A DNA stretch of 31,453 bases, from the IMG/VR virus record IMGVR_UViG_3300010885_015540, positions 1 to 31,453 of that record; one strand, written 5' to 3'. This document shows, one piece after another, positions 7,121 to 13,469 of this stretch. Below the pieces are notes generated by a model that was given only the letters and a program-made list of their open reading frames with translations, was not told the DNA's origin and ran no database searches. A program made the translations under genes and the position numbers. Positions within the stretch are counted from its first letter, which is position 1; every line of letters starts with the position of its first letter. This stretch comes from a virus.

Positions 7121-8080
7121 ATGAGCTTAACAACACGCAGAACTAACTATAAGCCATTCAAATATCCCTTCGCATATGAGGGCTATAAGACTCAGGCTAA
7201 GATGCACTGGATTCCTGAAGAAGTACCACTACATGAAGATGTAGCTGATTGGAAGAACAAGTTAAATGATTCTGAAAAGAATTTGCTAACTCAGATTTTT
7301 CGGTTTTTTACTCAGGCTGATGTTGATGTGGCGCAAGGCTATTTAACTCATTTCATTCCTATTTTTAAGGGCAATCCTGAAGTAGCTATGATGTTATCAA
7401 CTTTTGCTTCAATGGAGGCTGTGCATGTGGATGCTTATAGCTTACTATTGGATACCGTTGGTATGCCTGAAGTTGAATATCAAGCATTTGCCAAGTATAA
7501 GCAAATGTCTGACAAGCATAACTTTTTTGAAAGCATTAGTCATAGTTCTCCCGAAGATGTTGCAAGAGCACTAGCCATTTACTCAGGTTTTGGAGAAGGA
7601 CTACAGTTATTCTCTTCGTTTGCTATCCTATTGAATTTTACTCGTTTTGGTAAGATGAAAGGCATGGGACAGATTGTTACTTGGAGTATCCTTGATGAAT
7701 CTGTACACACCAAATACATGTTGGAACTGTTTAGTACTTATGTAAGTGAAAACTATGTTATTTGGACTGATGAGTTTCGTGGTAAACTTTACACAGCCTG
7801 TAATCAAATGGTTGAGCTAGAGGATGCCTTTGTTGATTTAGCCTTTGAACAAGGTGATGTAGAAGGTTTGACTAAGGATGAAGTTAAGCAGTATGTACGT
7901 TATATTGCTGATCGTAGACTACGTCAACTAAGTCTTAAGCCTATATTTGGTGTTAAGAAGAATCCTTTGCCTTGGTTAGAGGAAATGCTTAACGCTGTAG
8001 AACACGCCAACTTCTTTGAGACTCGCGTAACTGAATATGAAAAAGCCCCTACTGTGGGGCAAATTAAGTGGGCTAGCTAA
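7121..8080 (+). CDS. nrdB: Ribonucleoside-diphosphate reductase beta subunit, class I
   Basis: Radical-generating di-metal subunit that partners NrdA (4587). 319 residues, a ferritin-like helical bundle. Ligands can be read: D67 (probable), E99, H102, E159, E193 and H196, in the contexts MEAVH, GFGEG and DESVH. The radical-bearing tyrosine is Y106, seven residues after E99 as in E. coli (E115/Y122), so this is a tyrosyl-radical enzyme and not one of the types lacking that Tyr. The ATG follows directly after the preceding stop, and its own stop overlaps the next ATG (TAATG). The C-terminal residues probably dock into NrdA. Confidence 0.96.
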   Translation: MSLTTRRTNYKPFKYPFAYEGYKTQAKMHWIPEEVPLHEDVADWKNKLNDSEKNLLTQIFRFFTQADVDVAQGYLTHFIPIFKGNPEVAMMLSTFASMEAVHVDAYSLLLDTVGMPEVEYQAFAKYKQMSDKHNFFESISHSSPEDVARALAIYSGFGEGLQLFSSFAILLNFTRFGKMKGMGQIVTWSILDESVHTKYMLELFSTYVSENYVIWTDEFRGKLYTACNQMVELEDAFVDLAFEQGDVEGLTKDEVKQYVRYIADRRLRQLSLKPIFGVKKNPLPWLEEMLNAVEHANFFETRVTEYEKAPTVGQIKWAS

Positions 8081-8259
8081 TGTCAATTGTACATATTATA
8101 TTTGAAGATAAAGATGATAACACTGTCAATGTAAAATTTATATCTAACCAACCTGTTTCTGAAAATATAGAGGAATGGACTACAGCGGAGTTAATGGCTA
8201 AACAAATTTCAGATATTGTGACTACAATTATGCAAGAAGGACAAATTAATGCCGAGTAA
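8080..8259 (+). CDS. Small acidic hypothetical protein
   Basis: A 59-residue frame starting at the TAATG overlap with nrdB. It begins MSIVHIIFEDKDDN, continues with strand-like VNVKFISNQPVS and ends in a helix (ELMAKQISDIVTTIMQEG). No family recognised. Its last 11 nt overlap the next gene, and the sequence AAGAAGGA near its end serves as the ribosome-binding site for it. Coding is supported by tight packing on both sides and by amino-acid composition; function unknown. Confidence 0.65.
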   Translation: MSIVHIIFEDKDDNTVNVKFISNQPVSENIEEWTTAELMAKQISDIVTTIMQEGQINAE

Positions 8260-8398
8260 AAGTGATAAACAAAAACACCTAATGGATGCTGTAGCAGCAA
8301 ATGCTGATTTTGCTAAGAAAGTTGGCATACCTCAAAAAGTAGGTAAAGACTTTGTCGCAGCAGATAAGAAAAAATCTAAAGTAAAGAAAAAGAAATAA
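8249..8398 (+). CDS. Small basic conserved phage protein
   Basis: A 49-residue lysine-rich protein, MPSKSDKQKHLM....ADFAKKVGIPQKVGKDFVAADK..., ending in a run of lysines. The pattern FAKKVGIPQ.VGK.F..ADK is one I recall from many phages as an uncharacterised small protein. AAGAAGGA (8234-8241) precedes the ATG by 7 nt. It overlaps the previous gene by 11 nt and ends in a TAATG overlap with the next nuclease. The charge suggests nucleic-acid binding, but this is inference. Confidence 0.7.
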   Translation: MPSKSDKQKHLMDAVAANADFAKKVGIPQKVGKDFVAADKKKSKVKKKK

Positions 8399-8736
8399 TG
8401 AAAACATCCTCAGCTAAGGCAAAAGGCAGACTACTACAGCAATTGGTGGTCAAGAAGTTATTGGAAACATTCCCTCAGCTTGAGCCTGATGACGTTCAAA
8501 ATAGAGCTATGGGTAGCCAAGGCACTGATGTAATGTTATCACCAGTAGCTAAGAAGTTAGCTCCTATTGCTGTAGAATGCAAAAATCAAGAATCTGTTAA
8601 CGTATGGGCTTCATTTGAACAAGCTAAAGCTAACTCAGATAAACTGAATCCTGTATTAATTATTAAACGCAATCGCACTCAACCTTTAGCAGTGGTTGGC
8701 CTAGACTATTTTTTAACTTTACTTAAAGGTAAGTAG
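8398..8736 (+). CDS. PD-(D/E)XK nuclease, small resolvase-like
   Basis: A 112-residue nuclease-fold protein. A basic N-terminus (AKAKGRLLQQLV) is followed by the core G-T-D44 ... E60-C-K62, i.e. D-x15-E-x-K, typical of PD-(D/E)XK proteins. A QAK helix near residues 74-77 and a strand PVLIIKRNR follow. Small phage proteins with this layout are usually called putative Holliday-junction resolvases or restriction-endonuclease-like. It is translationally coupled at both ends (TAATG before; next ATG directly after its stop) and lies next to a DEDD exonuclease, so a role in recombination or processing of replication intermediates fits. The substrate is not known. Confidence 0.75.
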   Translation: MKTSSAKAKGRLLQQLVVKKLLETFPQLEPDDVQNRAMGSQGTDVMLSPVAKKLAPIAVECKNQESVNVWASFEQAKANSDKLNPVLIIKRNRTQPLAVVGLDYFLTLLKGK

Positions 8737-9513
8737 ATGACTAAAGAGCCACGTATTCTAGTGTGGGATATAGAATCTAGCTTAAACAAAGGATATTTCT
8801 TCCAGTTGTTTAAAGAGATTTTAAACCCAAATCAAATATTCAGGGAACGTCATATTATTTCTATAGCCTATAAATGGTTAGGAGATAAGAAGGGCAAAGT
8901 CATATCTATAGCCGATTTTCCTGAGTATTCCAAAAATCCTAGTTCTGATAAAAGTCTATTAGAAGCTTTTTTACCTATTTGGGAACAAGCAGATTATGCT
9001 ATTGCTCATTATGGTGATGGGTTTGATGTTAAATTTGTGGCAGGTAGACTATTACTTAATGGTTTACCTCCTCTTCCTATAGTACCAACTATTGATACTT
9101 ATAAATTAGCTAAAAAGTATTTCTTGTTAAATTCTAATAAGTTAGACTATCTAGCTAAAAAGCTTGGCCTTGAAGGTAAGCACGAAATGGGTATGGCTGA
9201 TTGGATTGCTATTGAAGAAGGTACTATAGCAGAACGTAAAGCTGCTGTTAAGAAAATGGCCCTATATAATCTGAATGATGTTGATGTACTAGAAGCAGTA
9301 TGGAACATTATGAAGAACTATACTGAATCTAAGATTAACCGTAACTTATTTCGCAAAAAAGGTGAAGAGCGTGTTTGCCCTGTCTGTGGTGCCAAAGGTA
9401 ATACACAAGAAAAACGTGGAACTGTAGCTAATAAGTTGACATTATTACAGCGTATGTTCTGCAAAACTCATAAAGGTTGGTATACAGTTCGTATAGCTAA
9501 AGAGGATAAATAA
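8737..9513 (+). CDS. DEDDy 3'-5' exonuclease with C-terminal zinc motif
   Basis: A 258-residue RNase H-like exonuclease, probably acting on DNA or RNA ends. Exo I is WD11IE13S; Exo II is HYGDGFD with D97; Exo III is Y177-N-L-N-D181, so the enzyme is of the DEDDy type. After the nuclease domain (about 1-200) a small zinc-binding tail has C214-x2-C217 and C242-x2-H245. Similar stand-alone exonucleases occur in many T7-like and HMO-type phages. It is separate from the polymerase, which has its own proofreading domain. The gene begins right after the preceding stop and ends in a TAATG overlap. Confidence 0.85.
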   Translation: MTKEPRILVWDIESSLNKGYFFQLFKEILNPNQIFRERHIISIAYKWLGDKKGKVISIADFPEYSKNPSSDKSLLEAFLPIWEQADYAIAHYGDGFDVKFVAGRLLLNGLPPLPIVPTIDTYKLAKKYFLLNSNKLDYLAKKLGLEGKHEMGMADWIAIEEGTIAERKAAVKKMALYNLNDVDVLEAVWNIMKNYTESKINRNLFRKKGEERVCPVCGAKGNTQEKRGTVANKLTLLQRMFCKTHKGWYTVRIAKEDK

Positions 9514-9686
9514 TGGCTAATTTCAAACTTATTGGCGCTAATTTGGCTCAACATGGCGTATTGGGGAATAGATATAGATTCACTACATATAAAGATTTCA
9601 ATCATTATACTGAATGGGAGCTGACAATGAGTGAATATATGGAGTGCAGACAAGGATATGAAACCTATTTTAACGAGGACAAATAA
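9513..9686 (+). CDS. Small hypothetical protein
   Basis: A 57-residue frame with AGAGGA upstream and TAATG overlaps at both ends, which supports it being a gene. It contains several aromatic residues (NRYRFTTYKDFNHYTEWEL) and ends in an acidic tail. No family recognised and no membrane segment. Confidence 0.6.
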   Translation: MANFKLIGANLAQHGVLGNRYRFTTYKDFNHYTEWELTMSEYMECRQGYETYFNEDK

Positions 9687-9865
9687 TGGATACGTATCAA
9701 GCTACTCCTGAATTACGTTGGTTAGTAATTAGTAAATATGGGTCTGTTAAAGCCCTACAACAAAAATGGGTTTATTATGAGCCTTTAGACGGGTGTGAAG
9801 TAAAAGAACACGTAGAATGGCGAGATGTACCATATGTCGAAAAAACGCAAGCGAAGAGTACTTAA
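9686..9865 (+). CDS. Small hypothetical protein
   Basis: A 59-residue frame. AACGAGGA lies a few bases upstream of the ATG and the start overlaps the previous stop (TAATG). It is rich in Trp and Tyr (four Trp among 59 residues), with the pattern LQQKWVYYEPLDG and VEWRDVP, a layout seen in small phage proteins of unknown role. Its last 32 nt overlap the next small gene in another frame. Confidence 0.55.
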   Translation: MDTYQATPELRWLVISKYGSVKALQQKWVYYEPLDGCEVKEHVEWRDVPYVEKTQAKST

Positions 9866-9974
9866 GAATAGAAACCCTATTGCTAAAGTAGTAACTACGC
9901 TTGTGCCTAAAGTAATACCTAACAAAAAGAAATATAAAAGAATAAGAAAGGTTATAAATGAGCTTGATACATAA
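9834..9974 (+). CDS. Very basic small protein
   Basis: A 46-residue protein in which about 40 percent of residues are Lys or Arg: MSKKRKRRVLKNRNPIAK and later NKKKYKRIRKV. The RNPIAK segment and the terminal KKKYKRK-like block resemble small basic proteins found in many phages (I recall a DUF7230-like pattern). It overlaps the previous gene by 32 nt and the AdoMetDC-like gene by 17 nt. The ribosome-binding site is weak. DNA or RNA binding is likely from charge alone. Confidence 0.55.
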   Translation: MSKKRKRRVLKNRNPIAKVVTTLVPKVIPNKKKYKRIRKVINELDT

Positions 9975-10404
9975 ACATGTGCTAATTAATCTTAAAGTAG
10001 CTAAGCCTCCTCGTGATGGCGAAGAAGTAGAGTTCTTTCTGGCTTTCCTTATTAAACGTGTCAATATGACTATTGCTCGTGCTGATACCATTGCCAAGAA
10101 CCCTCAGGGCTATTACTGTGACACTTTAGGTAATCAAGGTGCTACTGGTACAGGTATATTAGAAACAAGTCATACAGCCCTACATACATGGGATGCTGAC
10201 CATCCAGCTAAATTTGACTTTGATTTATACTCTTGTAGTGATTTTGATGTACAAAATATCTTGACATTATGTCAATGTTTTGATATAATTAGCGGTAATT
10301 ACGTTATCTTTGATAGAGGAGATAGAATTACTCTAATTGAAGAAGGTGATGTAGGCGAAGACGGAATTATATTAACCAATCAACCAGTTAAGAAAGTAGC
10401 ATAA
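9958..10404 (+). CDS. S-adenosylmethionine decarboxylase-like pyruvoyl enzyme
   Basis: A 148-residue homologue of bacterial AdoMet decarboxylase proenzyme (SpeD/SpeH), which makes decarboxylated AdoMet for spermidine synthesis. Core region GTGILETSHTALHTW contains the expected self-cleaving Ser (S71) and the proton-transfer His (H76, +5 as in Thermotoga S63/H68). FDFDLYSCSDFD provides the catalytic Cys (C93). The residue before S71 is Thr, where many bacterial enzymes have Glu (ESH). Homologues with altered specificity towards ornithine or arginine are known, so the substrate is open. GAAAGG is 6 nt upstream of the ATG. No spermidine synthase gene is in the window. It lies among nucleotide-metabolism genes and is coupled to the next gene by TAATG. 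Confidence 0.75.
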   Translation: MSLIHKHVLINLKVAKPPRDGEEVEFFLAFLIKRVNMTIARADTIAKNPQGYYCDTLGNQGATGTGILETSHTALHTWDADHPAKFDFDLYSCSDFDVQNILTLCQCFDIISGNYVIFDRGDRITLIEEGDVGEDGIILTNQPVKKVA

Positions 10405-10718
10405 TGGAAAAAACAACAATGGATTTTAAAGAAGAAATGTTTAAGCCCGCAATGGATTTTAAAGAAGAGATGTTTAGCAATAGTCGTATTGACACAGCAC
10501 AACCTAAAATTACAGCATATGTAGGTACATTTATTGTATTTGATACACAGCAAGTAAAAGGTCTTCGCATTAATCTTGATAAGATTCGTACTTATGCCAT
10601 GAATGGGTTAGACTCTATTCAAGTATCATATGATGGTGCTGGCAACGCTATTCTTAAGTTTGCTACTGAACAACAAGCTCAAGACGCATTAGCTCGTTTA
10701 GATAGTTTCTGTCTGTAG
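10404..10718 (+). CDS. Hypothetical protein with N-terminal MDFKEEMF repeat
   Basis: A 104-residue protein. Its N-terminus has a perfect eight-residue tandem repeat, MDFKEEMF at residues 6-13 and 17-24, separated by KPA; the DNA units (24 nt) differ at one base. After a short linker comes a folded part of about 70 residues with strands (ITAYVGTFIVFDT, IQVSYDG, AILKFAT) and a final helix (EQQAQDALARLDSF). No family recognised. The acidic, aromatic repeat resembles a short peptide ligand shown twice. Start overlaps the AdoMetDC-like stop. Confidence 0.7.
   Translation: MEKTTMDFKEEMFKPAMDFKEEMFSNSRIDTAQPKITAYVGTFIVFDTQQVKGLRINLDKIRTYAMNGLDSIQVSYDGAGNAILKFATEQQAQDALARLDSFCL
10419..10475 (+). repeat. 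24-nt direct repeat within a gene
   Basis: Two 24-nt units at 10419-10442 and 10452-10475 coding for MDFKEEMF, separated by 9 nt. One silent base differs (GAA/GAG), so the duplication is recent or held under constraint. Confidence 0.85.
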
Positions 10719-10726
10719 GAGGTTAG

Positions 10727-11083
10727 ATGAAACCTGATGAAGTAAAATATGGAAATATGCTAATGAATGCTGAAACAGGGTTCACAAAGTTTGATGCCGG
10801 AAAAATTAAGTACAGCGTATTCCCTAATTCTGTGTTAGAGGATGTAATTAGAGTCATGATGTTTGGTGCTAATAAGTATGGCATGGACAACTGGAAACTC
10901 TGTGAAGACCCTACTAGATACTATGATGCAGGGCGTAGACATGAGGAAAGCTGGAAATCAGGTGAAAAATTTGACCCTGAATCTGGCCTTCCACATTTAG
11001 CTCATGCTATCTGTAACTGGGTATTTGCACACTATATTGATTCACAAGAAAGAAAAGAAAATGGGTTTGTATCTCATAAGTAA
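10727..11083 (+). CDS. dATP/dGTP diphosphohydrolase-like protein (MazG fold)
   Basis: A 118-residue protein that resembles the family named dATP/dGTP diphosphohydrolase, N-terminal (former DUF5664). The diagnostic order is visible: KFDAGKIKYSVFP, then EDVIRVMMFGANKYG, DNWK, RYYDAGRRHEESW and DPESGLPHLAHA. Members remove pyrophosphate from purine deoxynucleotides; one relative is MazZ of cyanophage S-2L. Ribosome-binding site AGGAGG (10717-10722) is the strongest in this arm. It overlaps the next MazG-like gene by 23 nt. It may clean or bias the nucleotide pool next to the RNR genes; the exact substrate is not shown by the sequence. Confidence 0.85.
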   Translation: MKPDEVKYGNMLMNAETGFTKFDAGKIKYSVFPNSVLEDVIRVMMFGANKYGMDNWKLCEDPTRYYDAGRRHEESWKSGEKFDPESGLPHLAHAICNWVFAHYIDSQERKENGFVSHK

Positions 11084-11645
11084 TAAAGAAGAGCCTAAGA
11101 CTGTGCTTATTACTGGTATTGATAGCATCATGGAGTCACAAAACGAATTTCATGATTGCTTTGCTATACCGACTAATGAGGCCACACAGGACTTATATGT
11201 TACATTAGTAGATGAAGAGCATGAAGAATGGATTGAAGAGTTTTATAGCCCAGAAGCTAAAGACTATGATGAGTTAAAAGAATTAACTGACTTATTATAT
11301 GTTACTGCTGGTCTGGCATATCAATTAGGTTATAGTTTAACAGAGTTGAGTGAAGGCCGAGCAATACCTAAAGGAACGCACCCTGATGACAGTATTACTG
11401 ACTTTGTTGTTGATGTTGTCACTGGTGATATTAGTGTATATGCCATTACCTCCTTATTAGTAGCTATTTTAGCTTATGCTGAATTACGCAAGTGGGATTT
11501 ATTAGAGGCATACAGACGAGTTCATAAATCTAATATGAGCAAGTTAGATGACAATAAAAAACCTATTCGTCGTGAAGATGGTAAAATTCTTAAAGGCCCT
11601 AATTATGCACCACCAGATTTAAAGGATTTAACCAATGGCGATTAA
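11061..11645 (+). CDS. MazG-like nucleotide pyrophosphohydrolase
   Basis: A 194-residue protein of the MazG/PRA-PH type, hydrolysing NTPs or dNTPs to monophosphates. The EExxE...ExxD core is visible in EEHEEWIEEF and DELKELTDLLYV, and the phage-type C-terminal block HKSNMSKLDDNKKPIRREDGK followed by GPNYAPPDL is typical. The start is unclear: ATG 11061 follows a purine-rich stretch and overlaps the upstream gene by 23 nt, while ATG 11130 begins close to where the conserved domain usually starts but has no ribosome-binding site. An ATG at 11004 lies too deep in the preceding gene. Phage MazG proteins are thought to influence nucleotide or alarmone levels; this is family knowledge only. Confidence 0.85.
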   Translation: MGLYLISNKEEPKTVLITGIDSIMESQNEFHDCFAIPTNEATQDLYVTLVDEEHEEWIEEFYSPEAKDYDELKELTDLLYVTAGLAYQLGYSLTELSEGRAIPKGTHPDDSITDFVVDVVTGDISVYAITSLLVAILAYAELRKWDLLEAYRRVHKSNMSKLDDNKKPIRREDGKILKGPNYAPPDLKDLTNGD

Positions 11646-11793
11646 ATTAAAAATAGAATTAACTGAACATAGCTTAAAAAAAATGGTACTTAAGAATTTA
11701 ATCTCAAGTACCATAAATGAAGAGGACTATGAAGGGTATTTCTATTTAGACCAACTAGGTTGTCCAGTGTTCGTAGTGGAAAGTAAAGATTAA
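11635..11793 (+). CDS. Small hypothetical protein, last gene of the rightward arm
   Basis: A 52-residue frame with AAAGGA (11621-11626) upstream and an 11-nt overlap with the MazG-like gene. Sequence begins MAIKLKIELTEHSLKKMVL and ends in strand-like GCPVFVVESKD. No family recognised. Its stop codon overlaps the stop of the converging minus-strand gene. A terminator for leftward transcripts lies inside it (11676-11714), so it is also covered by antisense RNA. Confidence 0.6.
   Translation: MAIKLKIELTEHSLKKMVLKNLISSTINEEDYEGYFYLDQLGCPVFVVESKD
11676..11714 (-). terminator. Intrinsic terminator for leftward transcripts
   Basis: Read on the minus strand: ATGGTACTT, a 14-nt loop, AAGTACCAT (9 bp perfect stem), then seven T. 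On the plus strand the stem is at 11683-11691 and 11706-11714, with the A run at 11676-11682. It would end the structural and lysis transcript about 80-115 nt beyond the convergent stop codons, inside the last plus-strand gene. Confidence 0.7.
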
Positions 11794-12065
11794 CAATCCC
11801 ACTTGCGTAAAGATTTATTAATACGTGAGTTAGGGTTATTTGCTGTTTTACTAGACGTATTTTGCTTTTTCATGCCCTCCATTCTGGCACAAAACGATTT
11901 ACGTCTAGCAGCAGATTTAGGTGATTTAGAAGCTTCTTCTTTTGATACAGGAGCCTTTAAATTGCCTCCAGTAGATTTATTATAAGAGGCACGTCCTTTA
12001 GCATTTAAGCCGCCTTCTGGGTTCTTGCCTTCTTTACGTGTCCATGCTGGAGTTTTCTTTGCCAT
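11790..12065 (-). CDS. Conserved small phage protein, DUF6321-like
   Basis: A 91-residue basic protein with the pattern KTPAWTRKEGKNPEGGLNAKGRASYN, then GGNLKAPVSKEEASKSP, RRKSFCARMEGM and a C-terminal SLRKWDC. This layout is widespread in phages and I recall it as DUF6321; its role is not established. It is the last gene of the minus-strand arm, and its stop overlaps that of the converging plus-strand gene. The leader contains a terminator on the opposite strand. Confidence 0.8.
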   Translation of the reverse strand: MAKKTPAWTRKEGKNPEGGLNAKGRASYNKSTGGNLKAPVSKEEASKSPKSAARRKSFCARMEGMKKQNTSSKTANNPNSRINKSLRKWDC

Positions 12066-12097
12066 AATATATTACCTTATCTCTGCGTAGCGGGGAG

Positions 12098-12132
12098 CCC
12101 CCTTAGGTGTAAAAACCTTTGGGGGTTTTTTT
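12098..12132 (+). terminator. Intrinsic terminator for rightward transcripts
   Basis: CCCCC (12098-12102) pairs with GGGGG (12121-12125), and AGGT pairs with ACCT inside, separated by a TT/TT internal loop; seven T follow (12126-12132). It acts on the plus strand only. It lies in the leader of the minus-strand gene ending at 12065, so rightward transcripts would pass antisense through that whole gene before stopping. Confidence 0.8.
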
Positions 12133-12144
12133 ATTGCCCAAAAT

Positions 12145-12309
12145 CTACTTGGTCTTTTTTGGTGCTTTCATGGACTTTGCCATACTCTTATCCATTTTAA
12201 CTTCTTTTTTGCTGCCTTCTTTCATTCCAGGCATTTTCTTGTCTGCCTTTTTATCAGCAGCACTTTTTTCAAACATTTTGTAATTAAATTTAGCTGGTTT
12301 CTTAGCCAT
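12145..12309 (-). CDS. Small lysine/methionine-rich protein
   Basis: A 54-residue protein starting MAKKPAKFNYKMFEKSAADKK and ending KAPKKTK, with many Lys and Met and almost no hydrophobic core. AAGGA lies about 10 nt upstream, and the ATG overlaps the stop of the outer-membrane spanin gene (TAATG). Small KKPAKFN-type basic proteins at the end of structural arms occur in many T7-like marine phages; the function is unknown. Confidence 0.65.
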   Translation of the reverse strand: MAKKPAKFNYKMFEKSAADKKADKKMPGMKEGSKKEVKMDKSMAKSMKAPKKTK

Positions 12310-12509
12310 TAGTTAGTATCCTTATTAGTTTGGTTAGTATTACTACACGAATCATACAGACGCATCAAGCTACCTGTATAACTTACTAAATCACCATTAG
12401 TCCTTCCTATAAAAGGCTCTCTAGCTGGACAAGTAGATATAATTTTACTTGAGCAACCGGAGAGCGTCAGCAGGGATATCAGTGTTAAAGCAAGTATCTT
12501 TTTTGGCAT
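12309..12509 (-). CDS. Outer-membrane spanin lipoprotein (Rz1-like)
   Basis: A 66-residue lipoprotein with signal peptide MPKKILALTLISLLTLSGC: basic start, hydrophobic core and lipobox L16-S17-G18-C19. Ser after the Cys favours outer-membrane sorting. The mature part is only 48 residues, with Cys and Asn/Thr-rich sequence. It begins inside the inner-membrane spanin gene in another frame (65-nt overlap), the classic Rz/Rz1 arrangement. The pair fuses inner and outer membranes in the last step of Gram-negative lysis, so the host is Gram-negative. The identification rests on lipobox, size and overlap. Confidence 0.8.
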   Translation of the reverse strand: MPKKILALTLISLLTLSGCSSKIISTCPAREPFIGRTNGDLVSYTGSLMRLYDSCSNTNQTNKDTN

Positions 12510-12699
12510 TTGTATTACCTAAATCTTGTTGAAATTTTATTATCGCAGCAGGAGCTTTTTGAGCCTGGTCTAGTTGACTAGTTCTAGTAGCTAACTCCTC
12601 AGCATCTAAGAACTTATTATGCACATGTATAGTCATTAAAATTGTAAATGCAGTGTATACAGCAAGTCCTATTAGCTTAGATTGTAAACTAAGAATCAT
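12445..12699 (-). CDS. Inner-membrane spanin (Rz-like)
   Basis: An 84-residue protein with one N-terminal membrane segment (about residues 6-26), then a helical periplasmic part likely to form a coiled coil (LDAEELATRTSQLDQAQ) and a C-terminus DTCFNTDIPADALRLLK of the kind seen in Rz proteins. The ATG at 12699 is chosen because GGAG lies 7 nt upstream; the frame extends to a GTG at 12705. It overlaps the candidate holin by 11 nt and contains the start of the lipoprotein spanin. Together they span the periplasm. Confidence 0.8.
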   Translation of the reverse strand: MILSLQSKLIGLAVYTAFTILMTIHVHNKFLDAEELATRTSQLDQAQKAPAAIIKFQQDLGNTNAKKDTCFNTDIPADALRLLK

Positions 12700-12943
12700 T
12701 ACCACTCTCCGTAAAATTTTTAGCAGCTACAGCGCTACCTCCAAAACCTATGTACTGACCAAAGCCTGATATCCAGTCATTAGCATGAGTTAAGAAGATA
12801 GCATCTGGACTTAAATAAGAATCACGTAACGTAAGTGCTATATATAATATTGCACCAAGTATAAATAATACACGTACAGGACATATACTTTTCCCATTCT
12901 TTTCAGTAAAAGCATCCTTGACGTATTTATTAATCTTAGACAT
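12689..12943 (-). CDS. Candidate holin
   Basis: An 84-residue membrane protein. A charged N-terminus (MSKINKYVKDAFTEKNGK) leads to a hydrophobic segment at about residues 23-39, and a second weaker Gly-rich one at about 57-74; the C-terminus is polar. Position immediately after the GH108 lysozyme domain and before the spanin pair makes holin the best guess. The sequence alone does not prove pore formation. The ATG lies within the last codons of the 1686-residue gene (8-nt overlap). Confidence 0.6.
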   Translation of the reverse strand: MSKINKYVKDAFTEKNGKSICPVRVLFILGAILYIALTLRDSYLSPDAIFLTHANDWISGFGQYIGFGGSAVAAKNFTESGNDS

Positions 12944-13469
12944 CAGATGTATCTGTTGGCATTGGGGATATTGAACTAAGTCGCATCATCCAACCTTTTT
13001 TAAATTTACTTTGACTGGGATCATTTTTGATTATTGTACTATATAATGATTCACGACGTTTGATTATAGCGGTGCGTAAAATATCTTCTGGTATACGATG
13101 AATAGCGTTTAACGTACCAGTTCCGATATGACCATCAACAGGTATTTTTTCACCTAAATCATTAAGTGCACGCTGAATAACTTTAGACATTCCTGGTATG
13201 CCATGATTGATATTACCATCAAATACAAGATCTTGTATTGTACGAGGCATTTCATCTACTTTACCATCAATCCAATATAATTTATCAAATATAGAAATGG
13301 CATCTTCTTTGGTGAGGTTTTTAATATCATTAATTGTTGCATCTGGATTAACTAGTTTAAGAGTATTAAGTGTAATACCATGATTAGTGGCACCACCTTT
13401 ATCAGAAGAATCATTAACAAACCCACCCTCTAATTTAAGGGTACGAGCAAACACTTTATCTTTATACAT
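12936..13469 (-). CDS. Possible free GH108 endolysin from an internal start
   Basis: In-frame internal start within the 1686-residue gene. ATG at 13469 (residue 1510) has AAGGA 9 nt upstream (13479-13483 on the plus strand). It would give a 177-residue protein, MYKDKVFARTLKLEGGF..., which is the full length of a typical stand-alone GH108 lysozyme. No other endolysin gene is seen in the window although holin and spanin genes follow directly. A second ATG at 13478 abuts the AAGGA and is a poorer start. The call is inference from the motif, length and context. Confidence 0.45.
   Translation of the reverse strand: MYKDKVFARTLKLEGGFVNDSSDKGGATNHGITLNTLKLVNPDATINDIKNLTKEDAISIFDKLYWIDGKVDEMPRTIQDLVFDGNINHGIPGMSKVIQRALNDLGEKIPVDGHIGTGTLNAIHRIPEDILRTAIIKRRESLYSTIIKNDPSQSKFKKGWMMRLSSISPMPTDTSDV

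Noticed and set aside
11004-11060. Upstream start for the MazG-like gene
   Set aside because: It would place 80 nt of the gene inside the preceding coding sequence and adds residues unlike the family.
10727-11083. Evidence for a Z-genome (diaminopurine) phage from the MazZ-like gene
   Set aside because: No purZ-type adenylosuccinate synthetase or dATP triphosphohydrolase gene is present in the window, and the family is common in phages with normal DNA.
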